A stretch of 63,211 nucleotides of DNA from Rhodospirillaceae bacterium (GCA_009693785.1 SHWP01000012.1:1-63211), one strand, 5' to 3'; positions 9,977 to 20,108 are shown, counted from the stretch's first letter. Made by a program: numbers and translations. Notes: generated by a model from the letters alone, not told the origin.

Positions 9977-11329
9977 ATGGCTTCTGCCGCCGATAACATT
10001 GCAGCCAATATCAACTTCGGCGTTTTTTCCAAAGCCGAAGAGCTGAAGAAACGTATCTGGTTCGTGCTAGGCGCGCTCATCGTCTATCGGGCTGGGACTT
10101 TCATCACGCTGCCTGGGATCGACCCAGCCGTGATGGCTGACATTATAAAGACTCAAAGCCGCGGCGTGCTCGGGTTGTTTGACGTCTTTGCGGGTGGCGC
10201 TTTGTCGCGCATGAGCATCTTTGCGCTCAACATTATGCCTTACATTTCAGCTTCGATCATCGTGCAGCTGATGTCTTCGGTGAGCCCGCAGTTAGAGCAG
10301 ATGAAGAAAGAGGGCATCACCGGGCGTATTAAGATGAATCAATACACCCGCTACCTCACGGTTTTGATTACGGCTTTGCAGGCCTTCGGTATTGCCTCTG
10401 GTTTGCAAGGTGCCACAGGGGCCAATGGTGCGCCCGCCGTGCTCAACCCGGGTGTATTCTTCCAATTCACCACCGTCGTAACGCTAGTGGGCGGCACGAT
10501 GTTCTTGATGTGGCTTGGCGAACAGATGAGCGAGCGGGGGATTGGCCAAGGCATATCACTGTTGATTTTCGCCGGTATTGTGGCCGGCCTTCCTGGCGCT
10601 ATCGCCTCGACGCTCGAACTCGGCCGCACCGGCGCCATCTCACCGTTTATCATCGTGCTGCTCGCTATTGGCGCGGTTGCGACTATCGCTTTCATTATCT
10701 ACATCGAACTCGGTCAACGCCGTGTTCTTGTGCAATACCCGAGGCGCCAAGTGGGCGCGCGGATGACGGGTGGCGAAAGCTCTCATTTGCCATTGAAAAT
10801 CAATACTTCAGGCGTCATTCCGCCAATCTTTGCAAGTTCTCTGTTGTTGTTGCCGCTTACATTCGCTGGTTTTCAAGGCGCTTCGGCAACAGGTGACGCG
10901 GGCATTTTGAACACCATTGGGGTGCTTCTGGGCCGCGGGCAGCCGCTCTATCTTCTTTTTTATTCTATCCTGATCGTGTTTTTTGCCTTCTTCTATACCG
11001 CAGTGGTTTTTAATCCCGCTGAAACCGCCGAGAATTTGCGTAAATACGGCGGTTTTGTTCCCGGTATTCGCCCTGGCAAGAACACGGCGGAATATCTCGA
11101 TTATGTTCTTACACGCCTAACTGTGGTCGGCGGCCTTTACTTGATTATCGTCTGTTTGATCCCCGAATTTCTGATCTCGCGCCTAAGTGTGCCGTTCTAT
11201 TTCGGCGGCACGAGCTTGATGATTGTCGTCAACGTGACGATCAACACGATGCAGCAAATCCAAGCTCACTTGCTGGCTCATCAATACGAAGGCCTTCTCA
11301 AGAAGGCGCGGTTGCGGGGCAAGAAATAA
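9977..11329 (+). CDS. secY: Protein translocase subunit SecY
   Basis: SecY (450 aa) forms the protein-conducting channel of the Sec translocase in the inner membrane. About ten hydrophobic segments are visible. The signature GLFDVFAGGALSRMSIFALNIMPYI region, with the plug and TM2, lies at residues about 60-85, and the cytoplasmic loop with QRRVLVQYPRRQVG at about 245-260. Its TAA shares a base with the adk ATG. Confidence 0.98.
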   Translation: MASAADNIAANINFGVFSKAEELKKRIWFVLGALIVYRAGTFITLPGIDPAVMADIIKTQSRGVLGLFDVFAGGALSRMSIFALNIMPYISASIIVQLMSSVSPQLEQMKKEGITGRIKMNQYTRYLTVLITALQAFGIASGLQGATGANGAPAVLNPGVFFQFTTVVTLVGGTMFLMWLGEQMSERGIGQGISLLIFAGIVAGLPGAIASTLELGRTGAISPFIIVLLAIGAVATIAFIIYIELGQRRVLVQYPRRQVGARMTGGESSHLPLKINTSGVIPPIFASSLLLLPLTFAGFQGASATGDAGILNTIGVLLGRGQPLYLLFYSILIVFFAFFYTAVVFNPAETAENLRKYGGFVPGIRPGKNTAEYLDYVLTRLTVVGGLYLIIVCLIPEFLISRLSVPFYFGGTSLMIVVNVTINTMQQIQAHLLAHQYEGLLKKARLRGKK

Positions 11330-11985
11330 TGGCCGGCAAGCGCATCATCATGATGGGCCCACCCGGTGGCGGTAAGGGTACTCAGGCCAAGCGAATTCAA
11401 GATCGCTATAAGGTCGTGCAGTTGTCCACGGGCGATATGCTACGCGCGGCGATCGCGACGGGCTCGCCCGTCGGCAAACAAGCCAAAAGTGTGATGGATG
11501 CGGGCAAGCTGGTGTCGGATGACGTGCTGATTGCGATGATCGACGAACGCATCGACCAGCCTGATTGTGCCAATGGATTTATCCTCGACGGGTTTCCCCG
11601 CACGATACCTCAAGCCGAAGGCCTTGAGCGCCTAATGGCTAAGAAGGGCTTGAAACTCGACGCCGCCATTGAAGTGCGCGTGCCTGATGAAAAGTTATTG
11701 GAGCGCCTCACTGGCCGCTTCACCTGCGCCAAGTGCGGCGAGGGTTATCACGACAAGTTTAAGCTGCCGAAAAAAGCCGAGGTTTGCGACGTTTGTGGCG
11801 GGACTCAGTTCTCGCGCCGCTCGGACGATAATGCCGATACGGTGAAAACTCGGCTTAAGGCTTATCACGAACAGACGGCTCCCCTGTTGCCGTTCTATGA
11901 GCGCAAAGGGGTGCTGAAAGTAGTCGACGGAGACCGGGAAATGAGCCTGGTTTTTGCTGATTTGGAGCGTATTTTAGGGTTGTGA
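11329..11985 (+). CDS. adk: Adenylate kinase with zinc-type LID
   Basis: Adenylate kinase (218 aa) converts AMP and ATP to two ADP. The P-loop GPPGGGKGTQAK lies at residues 8-19, and the DGFPRT motif follows. The LID domain carries a four-cysteine zinc site (CAKC ... CDVC, residues about 130-153) as in Gram-positive and many alphaproteobacterial enzymes. It is coupled to secY by a one-base overlap, the usual spc-operon ending. Confidence 0.97.
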   Translation: MAGKRIIMMGPPGGGKGTQAKRIQDRYKVVQLSTGDMLRAAIATGSPVGKQAKSVMDAGKLVSDDVLIAMIDERIDQPDCANGFILDGFPRTIPQAEGLERLMAKKGLKLDAAIEVRVPDEKLLERLTGRFTCAKCGEGYHDKFKLPKKAEVCDVCGGTQFSRRSDDNADTVKTRLKAYHEQTAPLLPFYERKGVLKVVDGDREMSLVFADLERILGL

Positions 11986-11992
11986 GCGTCGA

Positions 11993-12020
11993 TTGACTCG
12001 AGGAGCTAAGTGCCTATAAT
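11993..12020 (+). promoter_or_regulatory. Sigma70-type promoter of the alpha operon
   Basis: TTGACT (11993-11998) and TATAAT (12015-12020) are separated by 16 bp, in the 102-bp gap between adk and rpsM. The match to consensus is very good. It would give rpsM-rpsK-rpoA-rplQ their own start of transcription in addition to read-through from upstream. Confidence 0.75.
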
Positions 12021-12087
12021 AGCGCGCTTTTTCGGGGTCGCATTGGCGCTCACCAAACAATTGAACGAGTAAAAAGGAGTACGGGCC

Positions 12088-12465
12088 TTGGCACGTATCG
12101 CTGGTGTCAACTTACCGACAAATAAGCGGGTGGTGATTGCGCTTCGCTATATTTTTGGGATCGGGCCAACCAACGCGCGCGAGATTTGCGCGAAGCTTGG
12201 CATCGATGACGCGCGCCGCGTCAACAAACTGACCGAAGACGAGGTCATTCGCATCCGTGACATGATCGACAAAGATTTCACGGTCGAGGGCGATCTGCGG
12301 CGCGAACAAGCCATGAACATCAAGCGATTGATGGATCTAGGTACCTATCGTGGCTTGCGCCATCGCAAGGGTCTGCCTGTGCGCGGTCAACGCACGCACA
12401 CCAATGCGCGCACCCGCAAGGGCCCGGCGAAGCCGATCGCTGGCAAGAAAAAGGTCACCAAGTAA
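12088..12465 (+). CDS. rpsM: 30S ribosomal protein S13
   Basis: S13 (125 aa) contacts the P-site tRNA and bridges to the 50S subunit. It starts with TTG at 12088, with an AAGGAG site 8 bases before it; the next residues [14 protein letters not shown] are the family start. The C-terminal [15 protein letters not shown] tail is conserved. Confidence 0.97.
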   Translation: MARIAGVNLPTNKRVVIALRYIFGIGPTNAREICAKLGIDDARRVNKLTEDEVIRIRDMIDKDFTVEGDLRREQAMNIKRLMDLGTYRGLRHRKGLPVRGQRTHTNARTRKGPAKPIAGKKKVTK

Positions 12466-12513
12466 GCGGACCGATTACGGAATTTTACTTCAGACGACAG
12501 ATTGGACTGACAC

Positions 12514-12954
12514 ATGGCAAAACCCGAAACCGCTGCTCCCGCCGCGGGTAACGCTCAACCGGCTCCTGGTGCCGCAGCGCCACGCGCGCGCAAAAAAGAG
12601 CGAAAGAACATCAGTTCTGGGATCGCGCACGTGAACGCGACTTTCAACAACACGATGATCACCATCGCCGACATGCAGGGCAATACGATCGCCTGGTCGT
12701 CAGCCGGAACGATGGGCTTTAAGGGTTCGCGCAAATCGACGCCATATGCGGCCCAGGTCGCGGCGGAAAGTGCGGGCAAGAAAGCCATGGAGCACGGCAT
12801 GAAAACCGTATCGGTTTTGGTGAAGGGCCCTGGTACGGGCCGTGAGTCGGCTTTGCGCGCGTTGCAGGCTGTCGGCTTCACGGTCACATCCATTCAGGAT
12901 GTTTCGCCCGTGCCGCACAATGGATGCCGTCCACGCAAGCGCCGGCGAGTTTAG
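12514..12954 (+). CDS. rpsK: 30S ribosomal protein S11 with Ala/Pro-rich N-terminus
   Basis: S11 (146 aa) lies on the 30S platform near the mRNA exit. The core from [21 protein letters not shown] to the conserved [12 protein letters not shown] end matches the family. The first ~25 residues (alanine/proline-rich) are an extension compared with the usual 129 aa. Confidence 0.97.
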   Translation: MAKPETAAPAAGNAQPAPGAAAPRARKKERKNISSGIAHVNATFNNTMITIADMQGNTIAWSSAGTMGFKGSRKSTPYAAQVAAESAGKKAMEHGMKTVSVLVKGPGTGRESALRALQAVGFTVTSIQDVSPVPHNGCRPRKRRRV

Positions 12955-13046
12955 TTTTTTAGAACGCCGGCCCGAGAGGGTGCGGCGCATTTGTTCCCTC
13001 CATCGCGGATGGCCGGGTTTCACACTTCGCAAGCGGTACTTAAGCC

Positions 13047-14063
13047 ATGATCCAAAAGAACTGGCAGGAATTGATTAAGCCCTCAAAGCTTAACATCGAG
13101 ACGGGCGACGACCAACGTCGTATGGCCACAGTTGTGGCCGAGCCGCTGGAGCGCGGTTTTGGCGTGACCTTGGGGAACGCGCTTCGCCGCGTGCTCTTGT
13201 CGTCGTTACAAGGTGCGGCCGTGACCTCGATCAAGATCGACGGGGTATTGCACGAATTCTCGTCCATCCCGGGCGTGCGTGAAGATGTCACTGACTTGAT
13301 CCTCAATATCAAGCAACTGGCGTTGTCGATGCATGCGAATGGCCCCAAGCGCATGACGTTGAAGGCCAATGGCGCCGGTGAAGTGACCGCAGCTCAGATT
13401 CAGACTCCAGCCGATATCGAGATCATGAACCCCGATCTCGTCATCTGTCACCTCGACGAAGGTGCGTCGCTGTCGATCGAGCTCGAAGTCAACAACGGTA
13501 AGGGTTATGTGCCTGCTTCGGCCAACCGCCGCGAAGATGACCCGATAGGTCTCATCCCGGTAGATTCCATCTTCTCGCCCGTTCGCCGCGTCTCGTACAA
13601 GATTGAGAACACCCGCGTTGGCCAGCAGACCGACTACGACAAATTGTCGATGACGGTCGAGACCAATGGTGCGGTGAAGCCCGATGATGCTGTGGCCTTG
13701 GCAGCGCGCATCCTGCAAGAACAGCTGCGCCTTTTTATCAACTTCGAAGAACCGCAAACCCAGATTGCGGAACGTGTCGAAGACGAGTTGCCGTTCAACA
13801 GAAACTTGCTGCGCAAAGTGGACGAGTTGGAATTGTCGGTGCGTTCGGCCAACTGCCTCAAGAACGACAACATCATCTACATCGGTGATTTGGTGCAAAA
13901 GTCCGAGGCGGAGATGCTGCGTACGCCTAACTTTGGCCGCAAGTCGCTCAACGAAATCAAAGAAGTCCTGGCGCAAATGGGCTTGCACCTCGGCATGGAA
14001 GTCTCTGGCTGGCCTCCCGAGAACATCGAAGACCTAGCCAAGAAACTCGAAGAGCCGTTCTAA
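13047..14063 (+). CDS. rpoA: RNA polymerase alpha subunit
   Basis: RpoA (338 aa) dimerises to start RNA polymerase assembly and its C-terminal domain contacts promoter UP elements and activators. The N-terminal domain includes [15 protein letters not shown] (about 35-49). The alpha-CTD is visible near [22 protein letters not shown] and the [14 protein letters not shown] helix. It is the third gene of the alpha operon, 92 bp after rpsK. Confidence 0.98.
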   Translation: MIQKNWQELIKPSKLNIETGDDQRRMATVVAEPLERGFGVTLGNALRRVLLSSLQGAAVTSIKIDGVLHEFSSIPGVREDVTDLILNIKQLALSMHANGPKRMTLKANGAGEVTAAQIQTPADIEIMNPDLVICHLDEGASLSIELEVNNGKGYVPASANRREDDPIGLIPVDSIFSPVRRVSYKIENTRVGQQTDYDKLSMTVETNGAVKPDDAVALAARILQEQLRLFINFEEPQTQIAERVEDELPFNRNLLRKVDELELSVRSANCLKNDNIIYIGDLVQKSEAEMLRTPNFGRKSLNEIKEVLAQMGLHLGMEVSGWPPENIEDLAKKLEEPF

Positions 14064-14201
14064 TTCCAAGAGTCGAAGCGTTGCTTCGATCTTGAGACGG
14101 GCCATGGTGGCCCAACCCACCTGTTCCCGCCATTTTGGCGCGGCAAGTGGTTCGAACAATCGGTTTCGTGCGCGAAACCAAGGTGAAGAAAGGGATGTGT
14201 C

Positions 14202-14630
14202 ATGCGCCATGGTATGGCCGGACGTAAATTCAACCGGACCAAGGGGCATCGCCGCGCGATGCTGGCGAACTTGGCCAATGCGTTGATCAAACACGAGCAA
14301 ATCAAGACGACACTTCCCAAGGCGAAGGACTTGCGTCCGTATGCCGAGAAGCTCATCACCTTGGCAAAACGCGGCACGCTGCACGCCCGCCGCCAGGCAG
14401 CCTCCAAGCTGCGCGACGACAAGACGGTACAGAAGCTCTTCGCGGTGCTTGGTGTGCGCTATAAAGACCGCAAGGGCGGTTATACCCGCGTACTGAAGGC
14501 TGGCATGCGCTTTGGCGATGCCGCGCCGATGGCAGTCATTGAGTTGGTTGATCGTGATCCGGCAGCAAAGGGCCTTGATTCTGGCCCAAAGCCTGAATCC
14601 AAGACCGATGCCGATGGCGCCGTGGCGTAA
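14202..14630 (+). CDS. rplQ: 50S ribosomal protein L17
   Basis: L17 (142 aa) lies near the tunnel exit. It starts [17 protein letters not shown] and carries the [22 protein letters not shown] segment. The last ~20 residues (PESKTDADG type) are a polar extension. This is the last gene of the alpha operon, ended by a strong hairpin. Confidence 0.97.
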   Translation: MRHGMAGRKFNRTKGHRRAMLANLANALIKHEQIKTTLPKAKDLRPYAEKLITLAKRGTLHARRQAASKLRDDKTVQKLFAVLGVRYKDRKGGYTRVLKAGMRFGDAAPMAVIELVDRDPAAKGLDSGPKPESKTDADGAVA

Positions 14631-14654
14631 CATTTTATGGATACGTGACATCCG

Positions 14655-14682
14655 AAGGGCAGCCCCAAAGGCTGCCCTTTTT
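14655..14682 (+). terminator. Rho-independent terminator of the ribosomal operon
   Basis: A perfect 10-bp stem (14655-14664 with 14670-14679) with a 5-nt loop, flanked by A's and followed by a T run, lies 24 bp after the rplQ stop. It closes the S10-spc-alpha block. Confidence 0.9.
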
Positions 14683-14784
14683 GTTTGGCTTCACCGCTGG
14701 CTGGTTGTAAAGCGATGAACTAACCGCGCCGCTTAGCCGTAAAGCTAACATAATAGGCGTAGCGCGAAGCTCGGGGAGGGGCTG

Positions 14785-15510
14785 ATGATCACCGTGGGGT
14801 ACCTTGTCATCACAGCCATCTGCTTTGTGGCGCTGTTCTATGCGTTCAAGCTTTGGCGCCAGCATAACAACGCTACTACGCTGCTGATCTTTATACCGCT
14901 GTTGTTCCTGTGGCTCGATAACTTCGCTATTGCGACGGGCAAGTGGATTGGCGAAGGCGCGCTACTCACCGGAATGACGTACCTGCGTTTCTATTGGCAT
15001 TGGCAGATGTTGCCGTTGCTAATGATCGTTGCTGGGGCCTTGGCCCGCCGCGCCGGATTTGCGTGGGCCCAACCGAAATGGGTCATGGCGCTGTTCTGCA
15101 TCGTTGCCGTATTTTTCATGATCGAAGACGTGCCTTACATCTGGCAGGTACAATTTCAACCAGCCTGCTATGGCGACACGCTACGCTTTGCCATTAATGT
15201 CCCTGCAGATCAGATTTGCCTGGGCATGACCCCGCTCGACAAACAGGCCAGCCCCGCGCCATTGCCGGCTATCTCAGTGAACGTTGTGCTCATGGTCATC
15301 GGTTTCATGATGTGGGCGAAACATAAGTTTCCATGGCTTGCAGTGTGTTGCGTATTCATGTTTGCCTGCGCAGCCTCTGGTGCCATCCCAGGCTTTTATT
15401 GGGGTCAAATCCTTGGCAACGTCGGCGAGCCGATTTTCTATTCTGGGTTAATCGCAGCGGGTTTTCGCTTTGCCGGACTGCCTAAATCTGGAGCCTCGGC
15501 GACTGTATAG
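14785..15510 (+). CDS. Polytopic membrane protein of unknown family, copy 1
   Basis: I do not recognise this 241-aa protein. It has about seven hydrophobic segments (near residues 3-22, 32-50, 74-88, 99-116, 162-178, 184-204 and 214-230), with an ARRAGFAWAQPKWV motif after the third. A loop between segments four and five carries Cys128 and Cys145. A GGGGAGGG site precedes the ATG. The next gene is a clear paralogue with the same topology and the same cysteine spacing, so this is a tandem duplication. A role as sensor, transporter or enzyme cannot be told from sequence. Confidence 0.8.
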   Translation: MITVGYLVITAICFVALFYAFKLWRQHNNATTLLIFIPLLFLWLDNFAIATGKWIGEGALLTGMTYLRFYWHWQMLPLLMIVAGALARRAGFAWAQPKWVMALFCIVAVFFMIEDVPYIWQVQFQPACYGDTLRFAINVPADQICLGMTPLDKQASPAPLPAISVNVVLMVIGFMMWAKHKFPWLAVCCVFMFACAASGAIPGFYWGQILGNVGEPIFYSGLIAAGFRFAGLPKSGASATV

Positions 15511-15537
15511 CGAAGCCAGTAGTTACAAGGGGCAGCA

Positions 15538-16245
15538 ATGTATTCTTATGCACTATTACTAGTCGCAGTGATCGACGCGAGCCTGTTGGTTTGGTCAGTA
15601 CGGGCATGGTTAGACGATCGCCGCAACAACGCGCTATTACTGCAAACCATACTGTTACTCCTGCTGTGGTTTGATGTCTTGACGGTGGCTATCGGAGGCT
15701 GGATCGGTGTGGGTCCGACTCTCGAATTGATGAGCCGTATCCGTTACACCTGGTTCTATCTCACCATGCCGCTGCTGCTGATTGGTGTAGGCGCCCTGGC
15801 CCGGCAGGCAGACTTCGCCTGGGCGAAACCTAAATGGGTCATCGGCCTTATCTGCATTGTTGCAACATATTTTATCGTTCGCGATGTCCCCCGTGTTCTC
15901 GTTGCCGAATTTCAAGTGGCATGTTTCGCAGATACCGTTCGCCACGTGGGTACTGTGGCTGTGGGCGAAGCCTGCCCGGGCGGCGTGGAGGGCGCTGGGG
16001 TCTGGTTCCGGTCACTATCCATTCCCATAGTGTTCCTTTCAGTCACGTTGATGGGCGTATTGCTATGGGTTCGCCGTGGCTGGCCATGGCTGGCAATCAG
16101 CGCCCTTCTCTTCATGGCCTCTACGGCCATTCCCTCGGCGACGGTTGGACCATTTCTCACATATCCGCTCGATACGCTTATGACTGCAGCCTTCGTGATT
16201 ACGGCAAGGAAATTCACGCCATCGCTAGATGTGGCAAAAACATAG
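15538..16245 (+). CDS. Polytopic membrane protein of unknown family, copy 2
   Basis: This 235-aa protein is a diverged paralogue of the gene 27 bp upstream. Shared features are the GALARQADFAWAKPKW motif (compare GALARRAGFAWAQPKW), a following hydrophobic segment, the FQVAC..DTVRH loop, and a cysteine pair at 129 and 146 that keeps the 17-residue spacing of copy 1. About seven membrane segments are expected. The two probably form one transcript. The function is unknown. Confidence 0.8.
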   Translation: MYSYALLLVAVIDASLLVWSVRAWLDDRRNNALLLQTILLLLLWFDVLTVAIGGWIGVGPTLELMSRIRYTWFYLTMPLLLIGVGALARQADFAWAKPKWVIGLICIVATYFIVRDVPRVLVAEFQVACFADTVRHVGTVAVGEACPGGVEGAGVWFRSLSIPIVFLSVTLMGVLLWVRRGWPWLAISALLFMASTAIPSATVGPFLTYPLDTLMTAAFVITARKFTPSLDVAKT

Positions 16246-16366
16246 GGTTTCCGCCGATTCCCGGGGGTACACGTCCGGGTGAGGCGGGGGTATAAGCAGG
16301 GCTAGCCAAGGCGCACTTTTTTGCCCATCTAGGGGCCAGGTCGTTTGGTGATGGTGTGGGCCCGTG

Positions 16367-17778
16367 ATGATACTTATCCGTCTTCTTCTCCTTTTCAGTA
16401 TTTCCACCCTGTCTTTAAGCACGCAAGCGCAAGACTCTGTGATTCCGCGCAAGCGCGAGCGGGTAACGCTGACATTCTCGCCCGTCGTAAAGCAGGCGGG
16501 CCCCTCGGTCGTCAATATTTACACCAAGCGGGTCGTACAATCGCGCGCATCTCCATTTCTCGACGACCCATTTTTCGGCGCTTTTTTGGCGATGACTTCG
16601 AGCGGCAGTTTGGCGGCTTTACGCGCGAGCGCATTCAAAACTCGCTGGGCTCGGGTGTGATCGTGCGCTCCAATGGCATCGTCGTCACCAACAACCATGT
16701 CATTGATGGCGCCGACCAAATTACCGTGGTGATGGCAGACCGCCGCGAATTCGAAGCTACGCTTGTTGGCAAGGACGAGCGTAGCGATCTGGCCGTTCTG
16801 CGCATGAAACTTGATGGCGAAAACCTGCCCGCGCTCGATCTCGCAAATTCCGACGACCTCGAAGTGGGCGATATGGTGTTGGCAATCGGTAACCCCTTTG
16901 GCGTTGGTCAAACCGTTACGTCGGGCATCGTTTCAGCCCTGGCACGAACCAATGTTGGCGTCGCCGATGTGCGCTCGTTCATCCAGACCGATGCTGCGAT
17001 TAATCCTGGTAATTCGGGCGGAGCATTGATTGCTTCCGATGGCCGTCTGGTCGGCATTAATACTGCGATCTATTCCCAAAGCGGCGGCAGTATTGGGATT
17101 GGTTTTGCAATCCCAGCTAATCTAGCGCGTAACGTGGTGTCATCTATTCTGGCTGAGGGCCGTGTATTGCGGCCATGGCTAGGCGCGAGTGGCCAATCCG
17201 TAAATGCCGAGCTCGCCAAAACCCTCGGCTTGAAACGCCCAGGCGGCGTTGTGGTGCAACGCGTCACGCCCAAAAGCCCCGCCGCGCGAGGTGGCATGGC
17301 CGTTGGCGACATCGTGCTATCGCTTGATGGCAAAGAAGTCGTCGATCAGGACGAATTGCGCTACCTGCTGGCCACAATTCCCTTGGGTCAGTCTGCCAAC
17401 GTGGTTGTCAATCGCGGTGGTGTTGAAAAGCAAATACGCCTTCACCTGGAAGCGCCACCCGATGATCCACCACGCCAAAAGACGACACTCGCCGGCCGCC
17501 AGCCTTTTTCGGGGGCCACAGTTGCCAATCTTAATCCAGCGCTTGCTGAGGAACTTCGCAAGGAATTCGAAGAGCCCGCAGTGATTGTTCTCGACGTGGG
17601 GGGCAACACGATTGCCGCTCGTGTTGGTCTTCAAGTGGGCGACAAAATTCTTGAATTGAATGGTGCTAGCATTGACAGCGTCGATGTGTTGACGCGCGAG
17701 ATCCAGAAACCCGCCTCATCCTGGACCATCTCGCTTAATCGCAACGGCCAAATCCTTAAAACCACGGTCGGGGAATAG
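16367..17778 (+). CDS. DegP/DegQ-type periplasmic serine protease, frame broken by one base
   Basis: This is a trypsin-like Deg protease for periplasmic quality control. The N-terminus, a clear signal peptide (MILIRLLLLFSIS..., cleaved near TQAQD) and then VVNIYTKRVVQ, is read in one frame from 16367. The catalytic part (NNHVID histidine, SDLAVL aspartate, NPGNSGGAL serine) and two PDZ domains are read in another frame to 17778. The frames meet at two T runs (16571-16575, 16582-16587) where one base is missing. Restoring it gives a protein of about 470 aa with the usual DPFFRRFFGDDF segment. It could be a real mutation, a sequence error, or a -1 recoding site. The downstream part looks fully conserved. 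Confidence 0.85.
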
Positions 17779-17784
17779 CCCGCA

Positions 17785-19131
17785 GTGGCCGATTTGTTTG
17801 CCGACACTGATCCGCCGCAACACAGCGTGCCCGACGCAGCCCGTCCGCTGGCAGACCGGCTGCGGCCAAAAACCCTGGCCGATGTTGTTGGGCAAGATCA
17901 CCTTTTGGGCCCCGAAGCACCGTTGGGGCGCATGCTGGCGGTCAAGCGCATCCCGTCGATGGTGCTGTGGGGCCCGCCAGGTTGCGGCAAAACCACCATT
18001 GCAAGGTTGCTCGCTCAAGACACCAATTTGTTCTTTCAGCCCTTATCAGCGGTGTTCTCGGGTGTGGCTGATTTACGCAAGGCTTTCGATGCGGCCGCGC
18101 AACGCCGTCGCAAAGGCCAAGCGACGTTACTGTTCGTCGATGAAATCCACCGTTTCAACCGTTCCCAGCAAGATGGCTTTTTGCCCTATGTCGAGGACGG
18201 CACGGTGACGCTGGTAGGTGCGACAACCGAAAACCCATCCTTTGAACTGAACGCGGCGCTGTTATCGCGCTGTCAGGTCTTTGTATTGCGGCGGTTGGAC
18301 GACGCGGCACTGGAAAAATTGCTGCTGCGGTCCGAAGAAGCGGCCGCGCGTAAACTTCCGGTCACTGAATCGGCCAGGGCTGCGCTGCGCGCCATGGCCG
18401 ATGGCGATGGGCGGCACATTCTTACGCTTGCTGAAGACTTATTCACGCTATCACCACCACCACCCAAGCCCCTTGATACGGCCGACCTGCCGGGTGTCGT
18501 GCAACGCCGTGCACCGATCTACGATAAAGACCGCGAAGAGCACTACAACCTGATTAGCGCGGTGCATAAATCGCTGCGCGGGTCCGACCCTGACGCGGCA
18601 CTGTATTGGGTCAGCCGTATGCTCGATGCAGGCGAGGACCCCACCTATATTCTTCGCCGCCTAACGCGCTTTGCCGTAGAAGATATCGGTATGGCCGATC
18701 CGCAAGCTCTGCAAACGGCTATTGCCAGTTGGGAAACCTATGACCGCTTAGGTTCGCCCGAAGGTGATTTGGCCATCGCGATGCTGGTGATTTATTTGGG
18801 TACCGCGCCCAAATCGAATGCGACCTATGAGGCATTTGCCGAGGCTTTGGGCGCGGCCCGTGAAACGGGCTCGCTCATGCCGCCCAAGCATATTCTCAAT
18901 GCCCCAACGCGGTTGATGAAGGACATCGGCTACGGAAAGGGTTATCAATACGACCACGCAGCTGAAGATGCGTTCTCAGGCCAACATTATTTCCCCGATG
19001 GCATGGCCCGGCGTGATTTTTACAAGCCACCCGAGCGCGGCTTCGAACGTGAAATCAACAAACGCCTTGAGTATTGGGCTAAGCTGCGGACGCAAAAGCA
19101 AACCAAGCAACCAATCGAGCCTCAATCGTGA
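17785..19131 (+). CDS. rarA: Replication-associated recombination ATPase RarA (MgsA)
   Basis: RarA (448 aa) is an AAA+ ATPase related to clamp loaders that acts at stalled replication forks. The P-loop GPPGCGKTT is at residues 63-71 and Walker B reads LLFVDEIHRF. The sensor GATTENPSFELNAALLSRC follows, and the C-terminal tetramerisation domain ends around YFPDGM. It starts with GTG 6 bp after the protease gene and overlaps the next gene by 4 bases (GTGA). Confidence 0.95.
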   Translation: MADLFADTDPPQHSVPDAARPLADRLRPKTLADVVGQDHLLGPEAPLGRMLAVKRIPSMVLWGPPGCGKTTIARLLAQDTNLFFQPLSAVFSGVADLRKAFDAAAQRRRKGQATLLFVDEIHRFNRSQQDGFLPYVEDGTVTLVGATTENPSFELNAALLSRCQVFVLRRLDDAALEKLLLRSEEAAARKLPVTESARAALRAMADGDGRHILTLAEDLFTLSPPPPKPLDTADLPGVVQRRAPIYDKDREEHYNLISAVHKSLRGSDPDAALYWVSRMLDAGEDPTYILRRLTRFAVEDIGMADPQALQTAIASWETYDRLGSPEGDLAIAMLVIYLGTAPKSNATYEAFAEALGAARETGSLMPPKHILNAPTRLMKDIGYGKGYQYDHAAEDAFSGQHYFPDGMARRDFYKPPERGFEREINKRLEYWAKLRTQKQTKQPIEPQS

Positions 19132-20108
19132 CCGGCGTTCATCAAACTACCGTCGGCAAGGACGAAGCCGATCAGCGTCTCGATCGCTGGTTTAAACGGC
19201 GCTTCCCAACGCTTACCCATGGCCGGTTGGAGAAGTTACTCAGGACAGGCCAAATCCGGGTGGACGGTGCCAGGGCCAAGGCCAATCACCGGCTTGATGC
19301 AGGCCAGATCATTCGCATTCCACCCTTAGCCGACGAGGCGGCAGCCGATAAAAAGCTGCCTCGCAAGGACGTATCGGGCAAGGATGCAGCCTTTATTCAA
19401 TCTCTCGTGATTTACAAGGACGATGAGATCATTGCCATTAACAAGCCGTTGGGCCTTGCGGTTCAAGGCGGCAGCAAAACGACACGCCATCTCGATGGTA
19501 TGCTTGATGCCTTGCAATTTGATGCCAAAGACCGCCCGCGCCTTGTTCACCGTCTGGATCGCGACACGTCGGGCGTGCTGATTTTTGCCCGGACGGTTCA
19601 GGCCGCAAGCCGTCTGGGGAGAACCTTTCAAGAGGGCGAAAACGAAAAAGTCTATTGGGCGCTGGTCCACGGCCGCCCTCAGTATCCATCAGGAACCATC
19701 GATGCGGCTTTGGCAAAGGGTGGCCTCAAGGGTCACGAAAAGATGCATTGGGACGATGAAGAGGGTCGCGATGCCGTGACCGATTATATGACGGTCTCTC
19801 AGGCCGCCGATAAGTTTACTTGGCTCGCCCTGATGCCACGCACGGGCCGCACGCACCAAATCCGCGCCCACTGTGCATTGATGAACACGCCTATCGTGGG
19901 TGATGCCAAATATGGTGCGCCCGAATTACGCGATCAGGGTGAACTGAAAGGAATGGGCGGGCAGCTTTGCCTGCACGCCCGCTCGCTCACGATTCCAAAA
20001 CCCGGCCGCAAGCAACTAACGATAACCGCCCCGTTACCGCCCCACATGGCCGCGCTGTTCGATGCGTTGGGTTTTGAGGAGCGGGAAGGGGATCAGGTTG
20101 GTCGCTAG
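19128..20108 (+). CDS. rluC: RluC/RluD-type 23S rRNA pseudouridine synthase
   Basis: This enzyme (326 aa) isomerises uridines in 23S rRNA. It has an N-terminal S4 RNA-binding domain (RLDRWFKRRFP ... GQIRVDGARAKANHRL, residues 17-55) and a catalytic domain whose motif HRLDRDTSG places the nucleophilic aspartate at 144. The RTHQIRAHCA motif is near residue 245. The GTG start overlaps the rarA stop by 4 bases. RluC rather than RluD is suggested by general likeness only. Confidence 0.85.
   Translation: MTGVHQTTVGKDEADQRLDRWFKRRFPTLTHGRLEKLLRTGQIRVDGARAKANHRLDAGQIIRIPPLADEAAADKKLPRKDVSGKDAAFIQSLVIYKDDEIIAINKPLGLAVQGGSKTTRHLDGMLDALQFDAKDRPRLVHRLDRDTSGVLIFARTVQAASRLGRTFQEGENEKVYWALVHGRPQYPSGTIDAALAKGGLKGHEKMHWDDEEGRDAVTDYMTVSQAADKFTWLALMPRTGRTHQIRAHCALMNTPIVGDAKYGAPELRDQGELKGMGGQLCLHARSLTIPKPGRKQLTITAPLPPHMAALFDALGFEEREGDQVGR

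Noticed and set aside
11986-12087. Missing rpmJ (L36) or infA between adk and rpsM
   Set aside because: The 102-bp gap holds a promoter and no ORF, and these genes commonly lie elsewhere in alphaproteobacteria, so the absence is not notable.
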